Positions 18,807-28,089 of a stretch of DNA of 64,000 nt are shown in pieces. Origin of the DNA: an uncultured Bacteroidales bacterium. Lineage in GTDB: Bacteria > Bacteroidota > Bacteroidia > Bacteroidales > UBA932. A program made the translations under genes and the position numbers. The stretch spans positions 29,584 through 93,583 of the forward strand of contig CASEOO010000045.1 of NCBI GenBank assembly GCA_949289565.1, written 5' to 3'. The notes beneath the pieces were generated by a model, which had not been told where the DNA came from, searched no databases, and saw only the letters and a list, made by a program, of their open reading frames with translations. Within the stretch, counting starts at the first letter, position 1. Every line of letters begins with the position of its first letter.

Positions 18807-20999
18807 ATGAAGAAGATATTGTCTGTCAGTCTGATACTTGCCTGTTGTTTTTCTGCCGTGGCGGGAAACAAAAATATTCTGCCTTATAAGGATGCTTCTT
18901 TGCCTGTCGAAGAGAGGGTGGAAGACCTGCTCTCCCGCATGACTCTGGATGAGAAGATAGCCCAGCTGAACCAGTATTCACTGGGCAGCAATGACAATGT
19001 GAACAACAACGGCGAGATGGTGAAAGTCCTGCCTCCTGAGATAGGCTCGCTGCTGTATACTGCCGATGACGCAGTGTCCAGGAATGCGATGCAGAAGCGC
19101 GCCATGGAAGAAACGCGTCTGGGAATCCCGATATTGTTTGGCTATGACACGGTGCATGGGTACAGGACCATCTATCCGATACCATTGGCCCAGGGGGCCT
19201 CATGGAATCCTGACCTGGCCGGTGAAGCGTGCCGTGTGGCGGCGCAGGAGTCGTATGACGTGGGAATCGACTGGACTTTCTCCCCTATGGTCGATGTGGC
19301 CAGAGATCCGAGATGGGGCAGGGTGGCAGAAGGCTATGGCGAGGACCCATATCTGACTTCGGTTTTTGGAGCATCGGCTGTGAAGGCGTATCAGGGGGAC
19401 GACATGTCCGAGCCGGGGAATATAGCCGCATGCCTGAAGCATTATGTGGGCTATGGAGCATCTGAGGCCGGGCGTGACTATGTCTATACCGAGATTTCCA
19501 GGCAGTCTCTCTGGAGCACATATCTGCCGCCTTTCGAGGCAGGTGTGAAGGCTGGAGCGGCTACGCTTATGAGTTCGTTCAATGATATCAGCGGCACTCC
19601 CGGGTCTGCAAATCATTATACCATGACGGAGATTCTGAAGGAGATGTGGGGACATGACGGCTTTGTGGTCGGCGACTGGCATGCAGTAAAGCAGCTGGTG
19701 ACGCAGGGCATGGCTCCAGATGATGCCACGGCTGTGGAGTATGCCATAAATGCCGGTCTGGACATGGATATGACTGACAATCTTTACATGCCTCACCTGG
19801 CGTCTCTGGTGGAGTCCGGCAGGGTGTCTGTGGACCGAATAGACGATGCCGTGCGCAGGATTCTCAGGATAAAGTTCCGTCTCGGCCTTTTCGAGCATCC
19901 TTATGTCGAGGAAAAACCGGAGAACGAGCGGATATTGCTTCCTGAAAGTCTGGATGTGGCCAGGCGTCTGGCTGAGGAGACTTTCGTCCTTCTGAAAAAC
20001 GAAGAGGATGTGCTGCCTCTGAAACCTGGTCAGAAAGTGGCTTTGATAGGCCCGATGGCGAAAAGCCAGAAGGACTTGCTAGGCTCATGGCATGGCAGAG
20101 GTCTCGCAGAAGATGTGGTGAGCATATTCGACGGGCTGTCCGAGGTCCTGACCGAGGCTCCGGCGTATGCCGCGGGATGCGGTTTCGAAGGGGATGACCG
20201 CTCAGGTTTCGATGAGGCTGTGAAGACGGCGTCAGAGGCTGATGTTGTGGTCCTTTGCTTAGGTGAGAGGTATTCATGGAGCGGGGAGAATGCTTCGCGT
20301 TCCACCATAGCCCTTCCAGAGATCCAGGAAGATCTGCTGAAGGCAGTGAAAGCGGCCGGAAAACCGGTAGTGGTCCTGCTCTCGAACGGGCGTGCTCTCG
20401 ACCTGACCAGGATTTCCCCTCTGGCTGATGCCGTGCTGGAAATATGGCAGCCTGGAATCATGGGCGGTCCTGCAGTAGCTTCTGTCCTGACCGGAAAGAC
20501 GAATCCGTCGGGCCGGCTTACGGTGACATTCCCGTATACAACGGGACAGATCCCGATTTATTACTGTCAGAGGCATCCTGCGCGCGATGGCTCCCAGGGG
20601 CGTTATCAGGATATTCCGAGCACGCCGATGTATGAATTCGGCTATGGACTCAGCTATACTTCATACGATTACGGGACTCTGACAGTTTCGGCTGACAGTT
20701 TCACTGTCAATGATACCGTCACAGCGCGGGTTGCCGTCACCAATGCCGGGGACATGGACGGAAAAGAAACTGTTCAATGGTATGTATGCGATCCGTACAG
20801 CACCATTACCCGCCCGGTTAAGGAGCTGAAGCATTTCGAGAAGAAACTCATTCCAGCCGGAGAATCCTGTACATTTGAGTTTGAGATAGACCCGATGCGC
20901 GACCTGTCGTACGTGAATTGGAAGGGGGAGCGCATTCTCGAACCGGGGGACTACTATATCATAGTTAAAGACCAGAAGGTCTGCATTACGCTTGAGTAA
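18807..20999 (+). CDS. GH3 family beta-glycosidase (BglX-like)
   Basis: Exported exo-acting glycosidase of 730 residues with a signal peptide (ILACCFSAVAG). Domain order is an N-terminal TIM barrel (LLSRMTLDEKIAQL, then GYDTVHGYRTIYPIPL) whose nucleophile is probably D290 in VVGDWHAVKQ. An alpha/beta sandwich follows with the probable acid/base E494 in SWSGENASRS. A C-terminal fibronectin-III-like domain comes last (FPYTTGQIPIYY, YEFGYGLSYTSY, NAGDMDGKETVQWYV). Length and order match beta-glucosidase/xylosidase BglX. It shares the epimerase transcript and ends just before a perfect terminator. Beta-glucoside, xyloside or arabinoside specificity cannot be told apart from sequence. Confidence 0.92.
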   Translation: MKKILSVSLILACCFSAVAGNKNILPYKDASLPVEERVEDLLSRMTLDEKIAQLNQYSLGSNDNVNNNGEMVKVLPPEIGSLLYTADDAVSRNAMQKRAMEETRLGIPILFGYDTVHGYRTIYPIPLAQGASWNPDLAGEACRVAAQESYDVGIDWTFSPMVDVARDPRWGRVAEGYGEDPYLTSVFGASAVKAYQGDDMSEPGNIAACLKHYVGYGASEAGRDYVYTEISRQSLWSTYLPPFEAGVKAGAATLMSSFNDISGTPGSANHYTMTEILKEMWGHDGFVVGDWHAVKQLVTQGMAPDDATAVEYAINAGLDMDMTDNLYMPHLASLVESGRVSVDRIDDAVRRILRIKFRLGLFEHPYVEEKPENERILLPESLDVARRLAEETFVLLKNEEDVLPLKPGQKVALIGPMAKSQKDLLGSWHGRGLAEDVVSIFDGLSEVLTEAPAYAAGCGFEGDDRSGFDEAVKTASEADVVVLCLGERYSWSGENASRSTIALPEIQEDLLKAVKAAGKPVVVLLSNGRALDLTRISPLADAVLEIWQPGIMGGPAVASVLTGKTNPSGRLTVTFPYTTGQIPIYYCQRHPARDGSQGRYQDIPSTPMYEFGYGLSYTSYDYGTLTVSADSFTVNDTVTARVAVTNAGDMDGKETVQWYVCDPYSTITRPVKELKHFEKKLIPAGESCTFEFEIDPMRDLSYVNWKGERILEPGDYYIIVKDQKVCITLE

Positions 21000-21006
21000 A
21001 TTCACC

Positions 21007-21036
21007 GTTCCGGCAGGGCCCTGCCGGAACTTTTAT
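21007..21036 (+). terminator. Rho-independent terminator after the GH3 gene
   Basis: A perfect 24-base palindrome (21007-21030, arms GTTCCGGCAGGG/CCCTGCCGGAAC) is followed by TTTTAT. It separates the GH3 gene from the converging efflux operon, whose last codons it touches. There is no T-run in the minus direction. Confidence 0.85.
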
Positions 21037-22304
21037 AACCGGTTGCGGTACAGGCTGGCGGCAAGTTTATGCCAGCTGTTCTGAAGAGTGATGCAGGCGG
21101 TGAGGCTGCTGTAGATTCCGGAAGCTTCCACGAAGTAGTCTATCAGCGAGATCTCTCCGCCTTCGACAGCCTGCCTCAGCAGGTCCAGTGTCTCGCGCAT
21201 CAACGGCTCGTTGTAAGCATCTATAGCGGCCTTCGTCTGGCCCATCTCATTCAGGATGGCGCGCACCTGAGCTTCGGCATTCAGCCTGGTATAGTTTAAC
21301 GTACTCTGGGCAGAGGTGGACTGCGCTTTCGCCATGGCCACTTTCTTGTGATTCGAAAAGAGCGGGATGGAGCAGCCTACCAGGAAACCATGCTCGGCAT
21401 CACGGATGGCTGTGTTCCTGCGGTAGCCGATTTCCAGCTTAGGAATCCAACCCTGCTTGCTTATGGATATTTCCTTGCGGGCGGCTTCTGCGGCGCTGGC
21501 GGCGGCCATGATGGATGCATCCTCAGCCAGATATTCTTCTACAGCTGTTTCAGGGTCGCTGACATCTTCTGTCAGAGGAAATTCGTCTGCTTCGAAGATG
21601 ATTTCCTCTCCTCCGTTCATGGATGCAAGATTCCGGTATGCCGCGTCGAGTGCCGCATTGTTCGCGGCCACATCCGTGGCAAGACCCATCAGTTCCATCC
21701 TGATCTTGTTCACTTCCAGTGATGAAGCGTCTCCTGATTCCAGTCTCTGCTCATAAAGGGAGAGCAGGTCATCGGCTATTTCCGACTGCATCCCGAGCAG
21801 GTCCCCGATCTGGCGGTACATGATAATGTCCAGGCACAGGTTCTTGGCATCCAGAAGTATGCGGCGACTCTCGTTTTCCAGCCCGCTTTCCAGTGCGGAG
21901 CGGGACAGTTCGTTTTTCCTGTGTCTGGCTGCATACACGGTAGGGAAGTCGAATCCCTGCGATACCACCAGTTCCGAGCCGGACTGGCCCGTGACACCGC
22001 CGCTGTAGAAAGAACTGTATTCGATGGACGGGTCTTCAAGGATATTTTCGTTTTTAAGCTGGAAGGCCTGGGCTTCGGTATTCTGCCTTACGGCTTCGAG
22101 TTCGGGATTGCGGCTGCGGATCGAGGAGAGGACTTCTTCGATGTCGGAGGTTCTCAGGATTCCGCCGGCAGCGTCATTGCTGTGTGCTGACAGGCTGTCC
22201 GCAGCCTGCAGTCCAGTGGCGACAGCTCCATTGTCCTGAGCTTCCAGGCTCAGGACAGCCGAAAGAAGAAAAACTGGTATGATGGTATATTTTTTCATTT
22301 TCAA
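21033..22304 (-). CDS. CzcC/CusC-type outer-membrane channel (TolC family)
   Basis: Outer-membrane factor of a tripartite RND efflux pump, 423 residues with a signal peptide (IPVFLLSAVLSLEAQ). The two long coiled-coil repeats of the outer-membrane efflux protein family are present (IRSRNPELEAVRQNTEAQAF; later AEAARKEISISKQGWIPKLE), with the periplasmic tunnel helices predicted around NKIRMELMGLATDVAANNAAL. The pump subunit starts 7 bases upstream and the adaptor follows the usual order, so this is the last gene of the efflux operon. Confidence 0.9.
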   Translation of the reverse strand: MKMKKYTIIPVFLLSAVLSLEAQDNGAVATGLQAADSLSAHSNDAAGGILRTSDIEEVLSSIRSRNPELEAVRQNTEAQAFQLKNENILEDPSIEYSSFYSGGVTGQSGSELVVSQGFDFPTVYAARHRKNELSRSALESGLENESRRILLDAKNLCLDIIMYRQIGDLLGMQSEIADDLLSLYEQRLESGDASSLEVNKIRMELMGLATDVAANNAALDAAYRNLASMNGGEEIIFEADEFPLTEDVSDPETAVEEYLAEDASIMAAASAAEAARKEISISKQGWIPKLEIGYRRNTAIRDAEHGFLVGCSIPLFSNHKKVAMAKAQSTSAQSTLNYTRLNAEAQVRAILNEMGQTKAAIDAYNEPLMRETLDLLRQAVEGGEISLIDYFVEASGIYSSLTACITLQNSWHKLAASLYRNRL

Positions 22305-22311
22305 ATCGGAT

Positions 22312-25300
22312 TTATTCTGATATCTTGGATGGTGTGTCAGCCTCTTTCCTGTGCAGCCACCAGTACATGACTGGCACGATGAATCCGTTCAGAAATGTCG
22401 AGGTGAGCAGGCCTCCGAGGATGACTTTTGCCATAGGGCTCTGGATCTCGTTGCCTGGCAGGCCGCCTTTCAATGCAAGCGGAATCAGGGCCAGGGCAGA
22501 TGACAGGGCTGTCATCAGTATAGGGTTCAGCCTGTCGAGCGAGCCTTGGATGATGCTGTCATAGAGCGGCATGCCCTGTTCCCGCAGGAGATTGTAGTGG
22601 CTTATCAGCAGCATTCCGTTTCTGGTGGCTATGCCGAACAGTGATATGAAGCCTATGATGGCTGGGATGCTCAGCTCTCCTGTGGTCAGAAGCAGTGCGA
22701 ATACACCTCCGATGAGCGCCAGCGGCAGGTTCAGCAGCACTACTCCGCTCTGTGATGCGCTTTTGAACTGCATGTACAGAAGAAGGAAAATCACTATGAT
22801 ACTCATGATGGAAGTCAGCAGGAGCACGCGGCTTGCGGCTTTTTCGCTTTCGAACTGTCCTCCGTATTCGATGTGGTAACCTTCAGGGAGTGCTATGTTT
22901 TCATCCACTATTTTCCGTATGTCGTCGACCACGCTTCCCATGTCGCGCCCGGCCGCGTTGGCGGAAATCACGACTTTCCTTTTCACATTTTCCCTGTTGA
23001 TGGCGTTCGGGCCTGTGGAGGAAACTACGTCAGCCACGTATGACAGCGGGAGTTTATTGCCATAGGCATCATCTATCATCAGGTCTTTGATGTCTTCGAT
23101 GGAGCCTCGTTCAGATTCCGCCGCGCGGACCACGAGGTTGAAGGATTTCCCCTGCTCATATACTTGCGAGACTGTCTCTCCAGCCATGTTCACAGTGACG
23201 AATTCGCTGAAGGCAGGCATTGAGATGCCGTATTTCGCGAGCATTTCACGTTTCGGTATGATTTTGATTTCCGGCCTTTCGATCTGCTGCTCCACATTCA
23301 GGTCTGCTATTCCTTCGACTCCGCTTATCAGATCTTTTATCTGGTTTCCTATCTGGAACATGCGGTTCAGGTCATCGCCGAAAAGCTTGATGGCGATTCC
23401 TGCCTGAGTGCCGCTGAGCATGGCATCGATTCTATGGCTTATCGGCTGGCCGATCTCGATGTTCGCCCCGGAGATGGTGGAAAGCTTTTCCCGGACCTCT
23501 GCAAGCAGTTCGGCATGGGAGCGGTCTTTCAGCTCGAAAGGCGCTTCTATTTCAGATACGTTCACTCCGAGAGCGTGTTCGTCCAGTTCGGCTCGTCCTG
23601 TCTTGCGTGCCACTGTCTGTATCTCAGGTATGGACAGCAGGAGTTCCTCTGCCTGACGCCCTATTTTGTCTGATTCTTCCAGCGAAATGCCTGGAAGAGA
23701 GCTCACGTTTATAGTGAATGAGCCTTCGTTGAATGCCGGAAGGAAGCTGTGCCCGAGTGTGAAGAACAGTCCGAGGGCCACGCAGAACAGTGCTATGGTC
23801 GCTCCTACGACACTTTTCTTGTGCCTCATCACCCATTCGAGGGCTGTCTTGTAGTATTTTTTCAGCCATACTGCGAGAAAGGCTTCTTTCGGCACCCCGT
23901 CTCCTTTCACCTTGTAGTCAAGCATATAGCTGCAGAGCACAGGAGTCAGAGTCAGAGCCACAAGGGTGGAGGCGAAGAGCGCTGTGATGAATGCCACTCC
24001 GAGCGGAGCCAGCATGCGCCCTTCCATGCCTGAAAGGAAAAACAGCGGCACAAAGCTGACGACAATGATGAGCGTGGAATTCAGGATAGGCATCCTGACT
24101 TCCTTGGAGGCTTCGAACACTACTTTCAGGATAGGCTGCCGTTCCGCCGCTGGCAGGGCCTTGTTCGCCCTTATGTGTTTCCATACGTTTTCCACATCGA
24201 CTATAGCATCATCCACCAGGGAACCGATGGCTATGGCCAGGCCTCCGAGGCTCATGGTGTTGATGGTCATGCCCATCCAGTTCAGGGTCAGGATGGATAT
24301 GAGGATGGAGAGAGGCAGGGTGATGAGCGATATGATGGTCGTCCTGACATTGGCGAGGAACAGTATGAGCACTATCACCACAAATATCGCCCCTTCATAC
24401 AGTGATGACTTGACGTTGCTGATGGAGCTTTCTATGAATCTTGCCTGGCGGAAGGTGTCTGTGGATATCTTCACATCAGGGGGCAGATTTTTCTGCAAAT
24501 CTTTCAGGGCTTCCTCCAGCTTCGCCGTCAGTTCGAGCGTGCCCGTATCCGGCTGCTTGGTGACGGTTACAAGCACTGCCGGCTTTCCTTTTTCCGAGGC
24601 CAGCCCGAGTTTCGGCTGCTGGGCGCCTATCTGCACGTCAGCTACATCTTCCAGTGTTACGGGTGCACCTCCGGCTGTCTTGATGACACTTCTGGCCATC
24701 TCCTTAACATCTTCGGTGGAAACAACGCCGCGTACGATATATTCGTTCCCGTATTCATAGATGACTCCGCCGTTCGTGTTCTGGTTCATGCCCCGTGTCA
24801 CGGCCATCACTTCGCCGAGAGTGACGCCATAGTATTTCATCTTTTCCGGATGGATGAGCACCTGGTATTCTTTGATGTCGCCTCCGAGGACTGCCACCTG
24901 GGCTACGCCTCCTGTGGAAAGAAGCCTTGGCCTGACAGTCCAGTCAGCTATGGTCCTGAGGTCAAGCATGGATGTCGAATCTGCTGTCATGCCCACTATC
25001 AGGAGCTCGCCCAATATGGATGACTGCGGCCCGAGAGTAGGATTCCCGACATTTTCAGGCAATTCTTCCGCCGCCATTGCTATCTTTTCGGAGACTATCT
25101 GCCTGGCCAGGTAGATATCCATGTCCCAGTCGAATTCAACCCAGACCACGGAAAAGCCAGTCGTGGAAGAGGAGCGTACACGGCGCACTCCTGTAGCCCC
25201 GTTCACTGCTGTCTCGATAGGGAATGTGACCAGCTGTTCGACTTCTTCCGCCGCCATGCCTCCTGCTTCTGTCATTACTACGACAGTAGGTGCGTTCAGG

Positions 25301-25422
25301 TCAGGGAAGACATCCACTTCAGTGCGGTTCGTTACATATACTCCAGCGGCCATCAGCAGCGCCGCGGCCACGAGTATCAGCAGTCTGTTGTTCAGTGAAA
25401 ACTGTATTATCTTGTTCAGCAT
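22312..25422 (-). CDS. Heavy-metal efflux RND pump (CzcA/CusA family)
   Basis: Inner-membrane proton/metal antiporter, 1036 residues, the usual length for HME-RND pumps. Twelve membrane segments are split by two large periplasmic loops. The N-terminus LNKIIQFSLNNRLLILV, the porter-domain GATGVRRVRSSSTTGFSVV and the C-terminal GLLTSTFLNGFIVPVMYWW are diagnostic of the family. The fourth helix reads AIGSLVDDAIVDVENVW (D404, D405). It has two adjacent Asp and lacks the leading Asp of the DFG-type CzcA motif, a variant whose metal is not well assigned. I therefore do not choose between Cu/Ag and Zn/Co/Cd/Ni. It sits between adaptor and channel genes in one transcript. Confidence 0.93.
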   Translation of the reverse strand: MLNKIIQFSLNNRLLILVAAALLMAAGVYVTNRTEVDVFPDLNAPTVVVMTEAGGMAAEEVEQLVTFPIETAVNGATGVRRVRSSSTTGFSVVWVEFDWDMDIYLARQIVSEKIAMAAEELPENVGNPTLGPQSSILGELLIVGMTADSTSMLDLRTIADWTVRPRLLSTGGVAQVAVLGGDIKEYQVLIHPEKMKYYGVTLGEVMAVTRGMNQNTNGGVIYEYGNEYIVRGVVSTEDVKEMARSVIKTAGGAPVTLEDVADVQIGAQQPKLGLASEKGKPAVLVTVTKQPDTGTLELTAKLEEALKDLQKNLPPDVKISTDTFRQARFIESSISNVKSSLYEGAIFVVIVLILFLANVRTTIISLITLPLSILISILTLNWMGMTINTMSLGGLAIAIGSLVDDAIVDVENVWKHIRANKALPAAERQPILKVVFEASKEVRMPILNSTLIIVVSFVPLFFLSGMEGRMLAPLGVAFITALFASTLVALTLTPVLCSYMLDYKVKGDGVPKEAFLAVWLKKYYKTALEWVMRHKKSVVGATIALFCVALGLFFTLGHSFLPAFNEGSFTINVSSLPGISLEESDKIGRQAEELLLSIPEIQTVARKTGRAELDEHALGVNVSEIEAPFELKDRSHAELLAEVREKLSTISGANIEIGQPISHRIDAMLSGTQAGIAIKLFGDDLNRMFQIGNQIKDLISGVEGIADLNVEQQIERPEIKIIPKREMLAKYGISMPAFSEFVTVNMAGETVSQVYEQGKSFNLVVRAAESERGSIEDIKDLMIDDAYGNKLPLSYVADVVSSTGPNAINRENVKRKVVISANAAGRDMGSVVDDIRKIVDENIALPEGYHIEYGGQFESEKAASRVLLLTSIMSIIVIFLLLYMQFKSASQSGVVLLNLPLALIGGVFALLLTTGELSIPAIIGFISLFGIATRNGMLLISHYNLLREQGMPLYDSIIQGSLDRLNPILMTALSSALALIPLALKGGLPGNEIQSPMAKVILGGLLTSTFLNGFIVPVMYWWLHRKEADTPSKISE

Positions 25423-25490
25423 TGCTCGTATTTGTCAGCTAATCAGGTTTTATCTCGTATTTGTTTGTGTGGTGGGAATCTGGGGAATTG

Positions 25491-26702
25491 TCAGTGGTTG
25501 TGAGTGTGGGCCGGAATAGCATTGCTCGCTGAGGCGAGCTTTACATTATAGGCTCCTTTTGTCACTACATTGTCGCCAGGTTTCAGTCCGGAAACTATTT
25601 CAGTGCGGATTCCGTCGCTTTCGCCCAGTTTCACTTCTTGCTTTTTATAGCAGCTTCCGTCCAGTTTCAGGTATACGAAATACAGTCCCTGTTCTTCAGT
25701 CAAGGCTGAGACAGGCACGCTCAGCACATTGTTTCTCGTCCGTGTCAGAAGCCACACTTCGGCGAACGAGCCTGGTATGATGTCCCCGTTGTTTTTGAAT
25801 TCGAAAGTGACAGGGATGTAATATGCTGATTCCTTGGAACTTTGCCCTGTGGCGAGGAGCTTCCCGCCGAGATCTTTCAGATTATGTGCAGTTTCGTCAT
25901 ATTGCGTAGCGAAATTCGCTGATGTTATGTTTTGCAGCTGGGCGAAATGCCTCTGGGAGACATCTGCCTTCAGAATGAGAGTTCTGTCTTGGGTGACGCA
26001 GGCCAGGGGAGTTCCAGTGGCGACGAAATCACCTTCGCTGACGAAAATGTCCCGTATGCTGCCGTCGAACGGTGATTCGATCTGCACTCCTGTGCCGTCT
26101 GCATTAGGCTTCAAGGCTTCGTATGCCATACGGGAGTTTTCATAAGCCTCTTTTATGCGTATGAATTCTTTCTGCGAAACTATCTGGCTGTCCACAAGTC
26201 CGGCCGCCCGTTCGTATTCGGCCTTGGCGGTTTCGTATGCTACTTTCGCTTTGCCGAGCCTGTTCCCGTCCTGGATGTTTTCAGAAAGGATAGAAAACAT
26301 TGCCTGCCCCTTCTTTACATTCGTGCCCTCGAACAGATTTCCGCTGAAAGAGACTATTCCGTCGGTGGGGGCGGCTATATTTTTTTCATCGCCCAATGCC
26401 GGAAGTATCTGCCCTCCGGTTTTGATGACGCCGGAAAAATTTCCCGGCGCAATGGCTTCCGCCACAATGCCTGCGGCTTCCGCTTTTTCAGGTGCAATGA
26501 CAATTTCGTCCGAGTGGCCTGCTTCTCTGCCATGTCCGTGAGCTTCCTCGTGGTCATGCGGATCTTCGCCTTCATGGTCAGATACGGCTTCTGTGTGATG
26601 TCCGTCGTGGTCGTGTCCGGTTTCATGGTTGTGGCCTGCACCGCAGGACCATAGCAGGAGCAGTGCACAGGCCGCCCCAGGAATCAGTGCTGACAGTTTC
26701 AT
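25491..26702 (-). CDS. Periplasmic adaptor (CzcB/CusB family) with histidine-rich N-terminus
   Basis: Membrane fusion protein of the RND pump. The start at 26702 (MKLSALIPGAACALLLLWSC) gives 403 residues and a lipoprotein signal. An upstream ATG at 26723 lies only a few bases from the predicted transcription start. Just after the Cys comes a segment of about 45 residues packed with His and acidic residues (HNHETGHDHDGHH and HDHEEAHGHG), and the C-terminus is HTHNH, so both ends can bind metal. The core has the lipoyl/hairpin (FSGNLFEGTNVKKGQAMFSI) and beta-barrel domains (LKADVSQRHFAQLQN). Histidine tails favour divalent metals such as Zn, Ni or Co, but do not exclude Cu. First gene of the operon. 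Confidence 0.9.
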   Translation of the reverse strand: MKLSALIPGAACALLLLWSCGAGHNHETGHDHDGHHTEAVSDHEGEDPHDHEEAHGHGREAGHSDEIVIAPEKAEAAGIVAEAIAPGNFSGVIKTGGQILPALGDEKNIAAPTDGIVSFSGNLFEGTNVKKGQAMFSILSENIQDGNRLGKAKVAYETAKAEYERAAGLVDSQIVSQKEFIRIKEAYENSRMAYEALKPNADGTGVQIESPFDGSIRDIFVSEGDFVATGTPLACVTQDRTLILKADVSQRHFAQLQNITSANFATQYDETAHNLKDLGGKLLATGQSSKESAYYIPVTFEFKNNGDIIPGSFAEVWLLTRTRNNVLSVPVSALTEEQGLYFVYLKLDGSCYKKQEVKLGESDGIRTEIVSGLKPGDNVVTKGAYNVKLASASNAIPAHTHNH

Positions 26703-26730
26703 GATTTTCTGTATCGTTTTCAAATGTCTG

Positions 26731-26765
26731 CAAAGATACCCCGCACTCCCCGCAACCCGGTTGCA
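26731..26765 (-). promoter_or_regulatory. Predicted promoter and palindrome of the metal efflux operon
   Basis: On the minus strand TATCTTTG (26731-26738) is a full match to the Bacteroidales -7 box TAnnTTTG. A perfect palindrome with one central base, GCAACCCGGTTGC (26753-26765), overlaps the spacer/-33 region, where a repressor or MerR-like activator would bind. No clear TTTG -33 box is present at the usual 19-base spacing, which would fit an activator-dependent promoter. No regulator gene lies beside it. Confidence 0.5.
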
Positions 26766-26836
26766 ATCAGTGAATAGGAAATCATCGGTACAGCTGGATA
26801 TGCGGAAAATTTTATTGAAATTTTAATGTAATATAT

Positions 26837-26867
26837 TTTGAATTGAGATTGTGATTATATATCTTTA
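26837..26867 (+). promoter_or_regulatory. Bacteroidales-type promoter of the AT-rich operon
   Basis: TTTG at 26837-26840, exactly 19 bases, then TATCTTTA at 26860-26867. This matches the TTTG-N19-TAnnTTTG consensus of the housekeeping sigma factor at all but one position. The expected start of transcription is about 20 bases before the ATG of the lipoprotein gene at 26894. Confidence 0.7.
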
Positions 26868-26893
26868 TACTACATCTTTATTTTGTGCCTGAT

Positions 26894-27262
26894 ATGAAAA
26901 AATTATTGTTTGTATGTGCTTGTGTCATTGCTTCTTTAATGTCCGTCTCATGTATGGAGTCCGATCTGGTCATCAACGATTTCAGCGTCTCTCCTGTTTC
27001 GTTGAAAAATGGTGAAGAACTTATGTTATCCGTAGAAATAAGCGAAGAGACGAATGTCAAGGGGATATCCGTTACTTTTTATTTTGATGATGTCTGTATC
27101 GGAGAGGTTACTTCAAAACCATACAATCTGACATATCTTGTCACAGGTTACGACCCCGGTCCCCATACTGTCACATGCAGTGTCTCATATGACAGGAAAG
27201 GTTTTCTTGTTTCGCAAAGGGGAGGTAGCACCTATAGTGGTACAGTGTCGGTGATTGAGTAA
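26894..27262 (+). CDS. Small Ig-like lipoprotein heading the accessory operon
   Basis: Encodes 122 residues. The ATG at 26894 is chosen over a GTG nine bases earlier because MKKLLFVCACVIASLMSVSC is a complete lipoprotein signal directly from that ATG. After the Cys comes MESD, then one all-beta domain of about 95 residues (VSPVSLKNGEELMLSVEISEE through GPHTVTCSVSYDRKG) that resembles bacterial Ig-like domains. There is no known family I can name. It lies directly behind the promoter at 26837 and 47 bases before the sigma factor gene, so it is probably the first gene of that transcript. A sensing or binding role at the envelope is plausible for a lipoprotein placed before a sigma/anti-sigma pair, but is inference. 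Confidence 0.75.
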   Translation: MKKLLFVCACVIASLMSVSCMESDLVINDFSVSPVSLKNGEELMLSVEISEETNVKGISVTFYFDDVCIGEVTSKPYNLTYLVTGYDPGPHTVTCSVSYDRKGFLVSQRGGSTYSGTVSVIE

Positions 27263-27309
27263 AGTAATCACTTAGCCAAACAGTATCTTTTTTAATGAGA
27301 TTTTAAGGG

Positions 27310-28089
27310 ATGAATACTGATTTTTCAATCCTGACTATGCATGACTTGAAAAGATTCTTGTCCGTCATGCCGCGTACGGCAGATGCCGATTTGGAGTTTG
27401 CGTGCCGTGTCGTAAAAAATGACCAAGAGGCAGTAGATTATTTTATCGGGGATTTCAGCCATCCTATATTGAATTATATTTATTCGAATGTCCTTTGGCT
27501 TAAATCAAATCCTGATACGTATCAGGATTTGAGCGGGGATTATTATTTGTTTATTGCAGCTCCATTTGCTCCATTGGCCGGGTGGTCGAAAATAAAAGCC
27601 TACAAAGGTAAGAATAATGCCAAGTTGTATTCTTATGTTAATAAAATAGCCTCAAATTATTTCAGGAAAAAAAGAAATGAATATGGAAAATATGATAAAA
27701 ATCATATGAGACTTCTGGAGTATGTTGACTATCAGACTTTGTTGACATATGATTATTCAACCTGTGATGATTCTGTGGAGAGAACTATGTCAGAACGATT
27801 GGTAATGGAAGCATTCAGCCAGCTTTCTGATACTGACAAACGGGTTTTGGAATGTTTGTGTGTGCGAAAGATTCATTGGTCAAAAGCTTTCGAGGAATTG
27901 AGAATATATATGGATCCTACAGGCCCTGCCGGACTTTGGAAAGACTGGAGTATTGAAGAAAAACAGTCCGCAATGGATCGGGAATGGAAGCCTGTGCAGA
28001 AACAGTTTGCAATAGCCGGACTGAAAAAACGGGCTATTCTTCATTTGACGCGACGGTATTGTAAATTAATTGAAAGAGAACATGAGTAA
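27310..28089 (+). CDS. ECF-like RNA polymerase sigma factor
   Basis: Encodes 259 residues, longer than a usual ECF sigma factor (about 170-200). Region-2-like helices are seen in DLEFACRVVKNDQEAVDYF and again before the basic stretch KLYSYVNKIASNYFRKKRNEY (about residues 108-130). A region-4-like part begins at FSQLSDTDKRVLECLCV (about 170-186) and ends with KQFAIAGLKKRAILHLTRRY. Between the two region-4 helices is an insertion of about 30 residues (around DPTGPAGLWKDWS) that ordinary ECF factors lack. The next gene starts inside its last codons (8-base overlap), as is usual for sigma/anti-sigma pairs. It probably directs transcription of its own operon or an unlinked regulon. The assignment rests on pattern reading and needs a profile search. 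Confidence 0.72.
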   Translation: MNTDFSILTMHDLKRFLSVMPRTADADLEFACRVVKNDQEAVDYFIGDFSHPILNYIYSNVLWLKSNPDTYQDLSGDYYLFIAAPFAPLAGWSKIKAYKGKNNAKLYSYVNKIASNYFRKKRNEYGKYDKNHMRLLEYVDYQTLLTYDYSTCDDSVERTMSERLVMEAFSQLSDTDKRVLECLCVRKIHWSKAFEELRIYMDPTGPAGLWKDWSIEEKQSAMDREWKPVQKQFAIAGLKKRAILHLTRRYCKLIEREHE

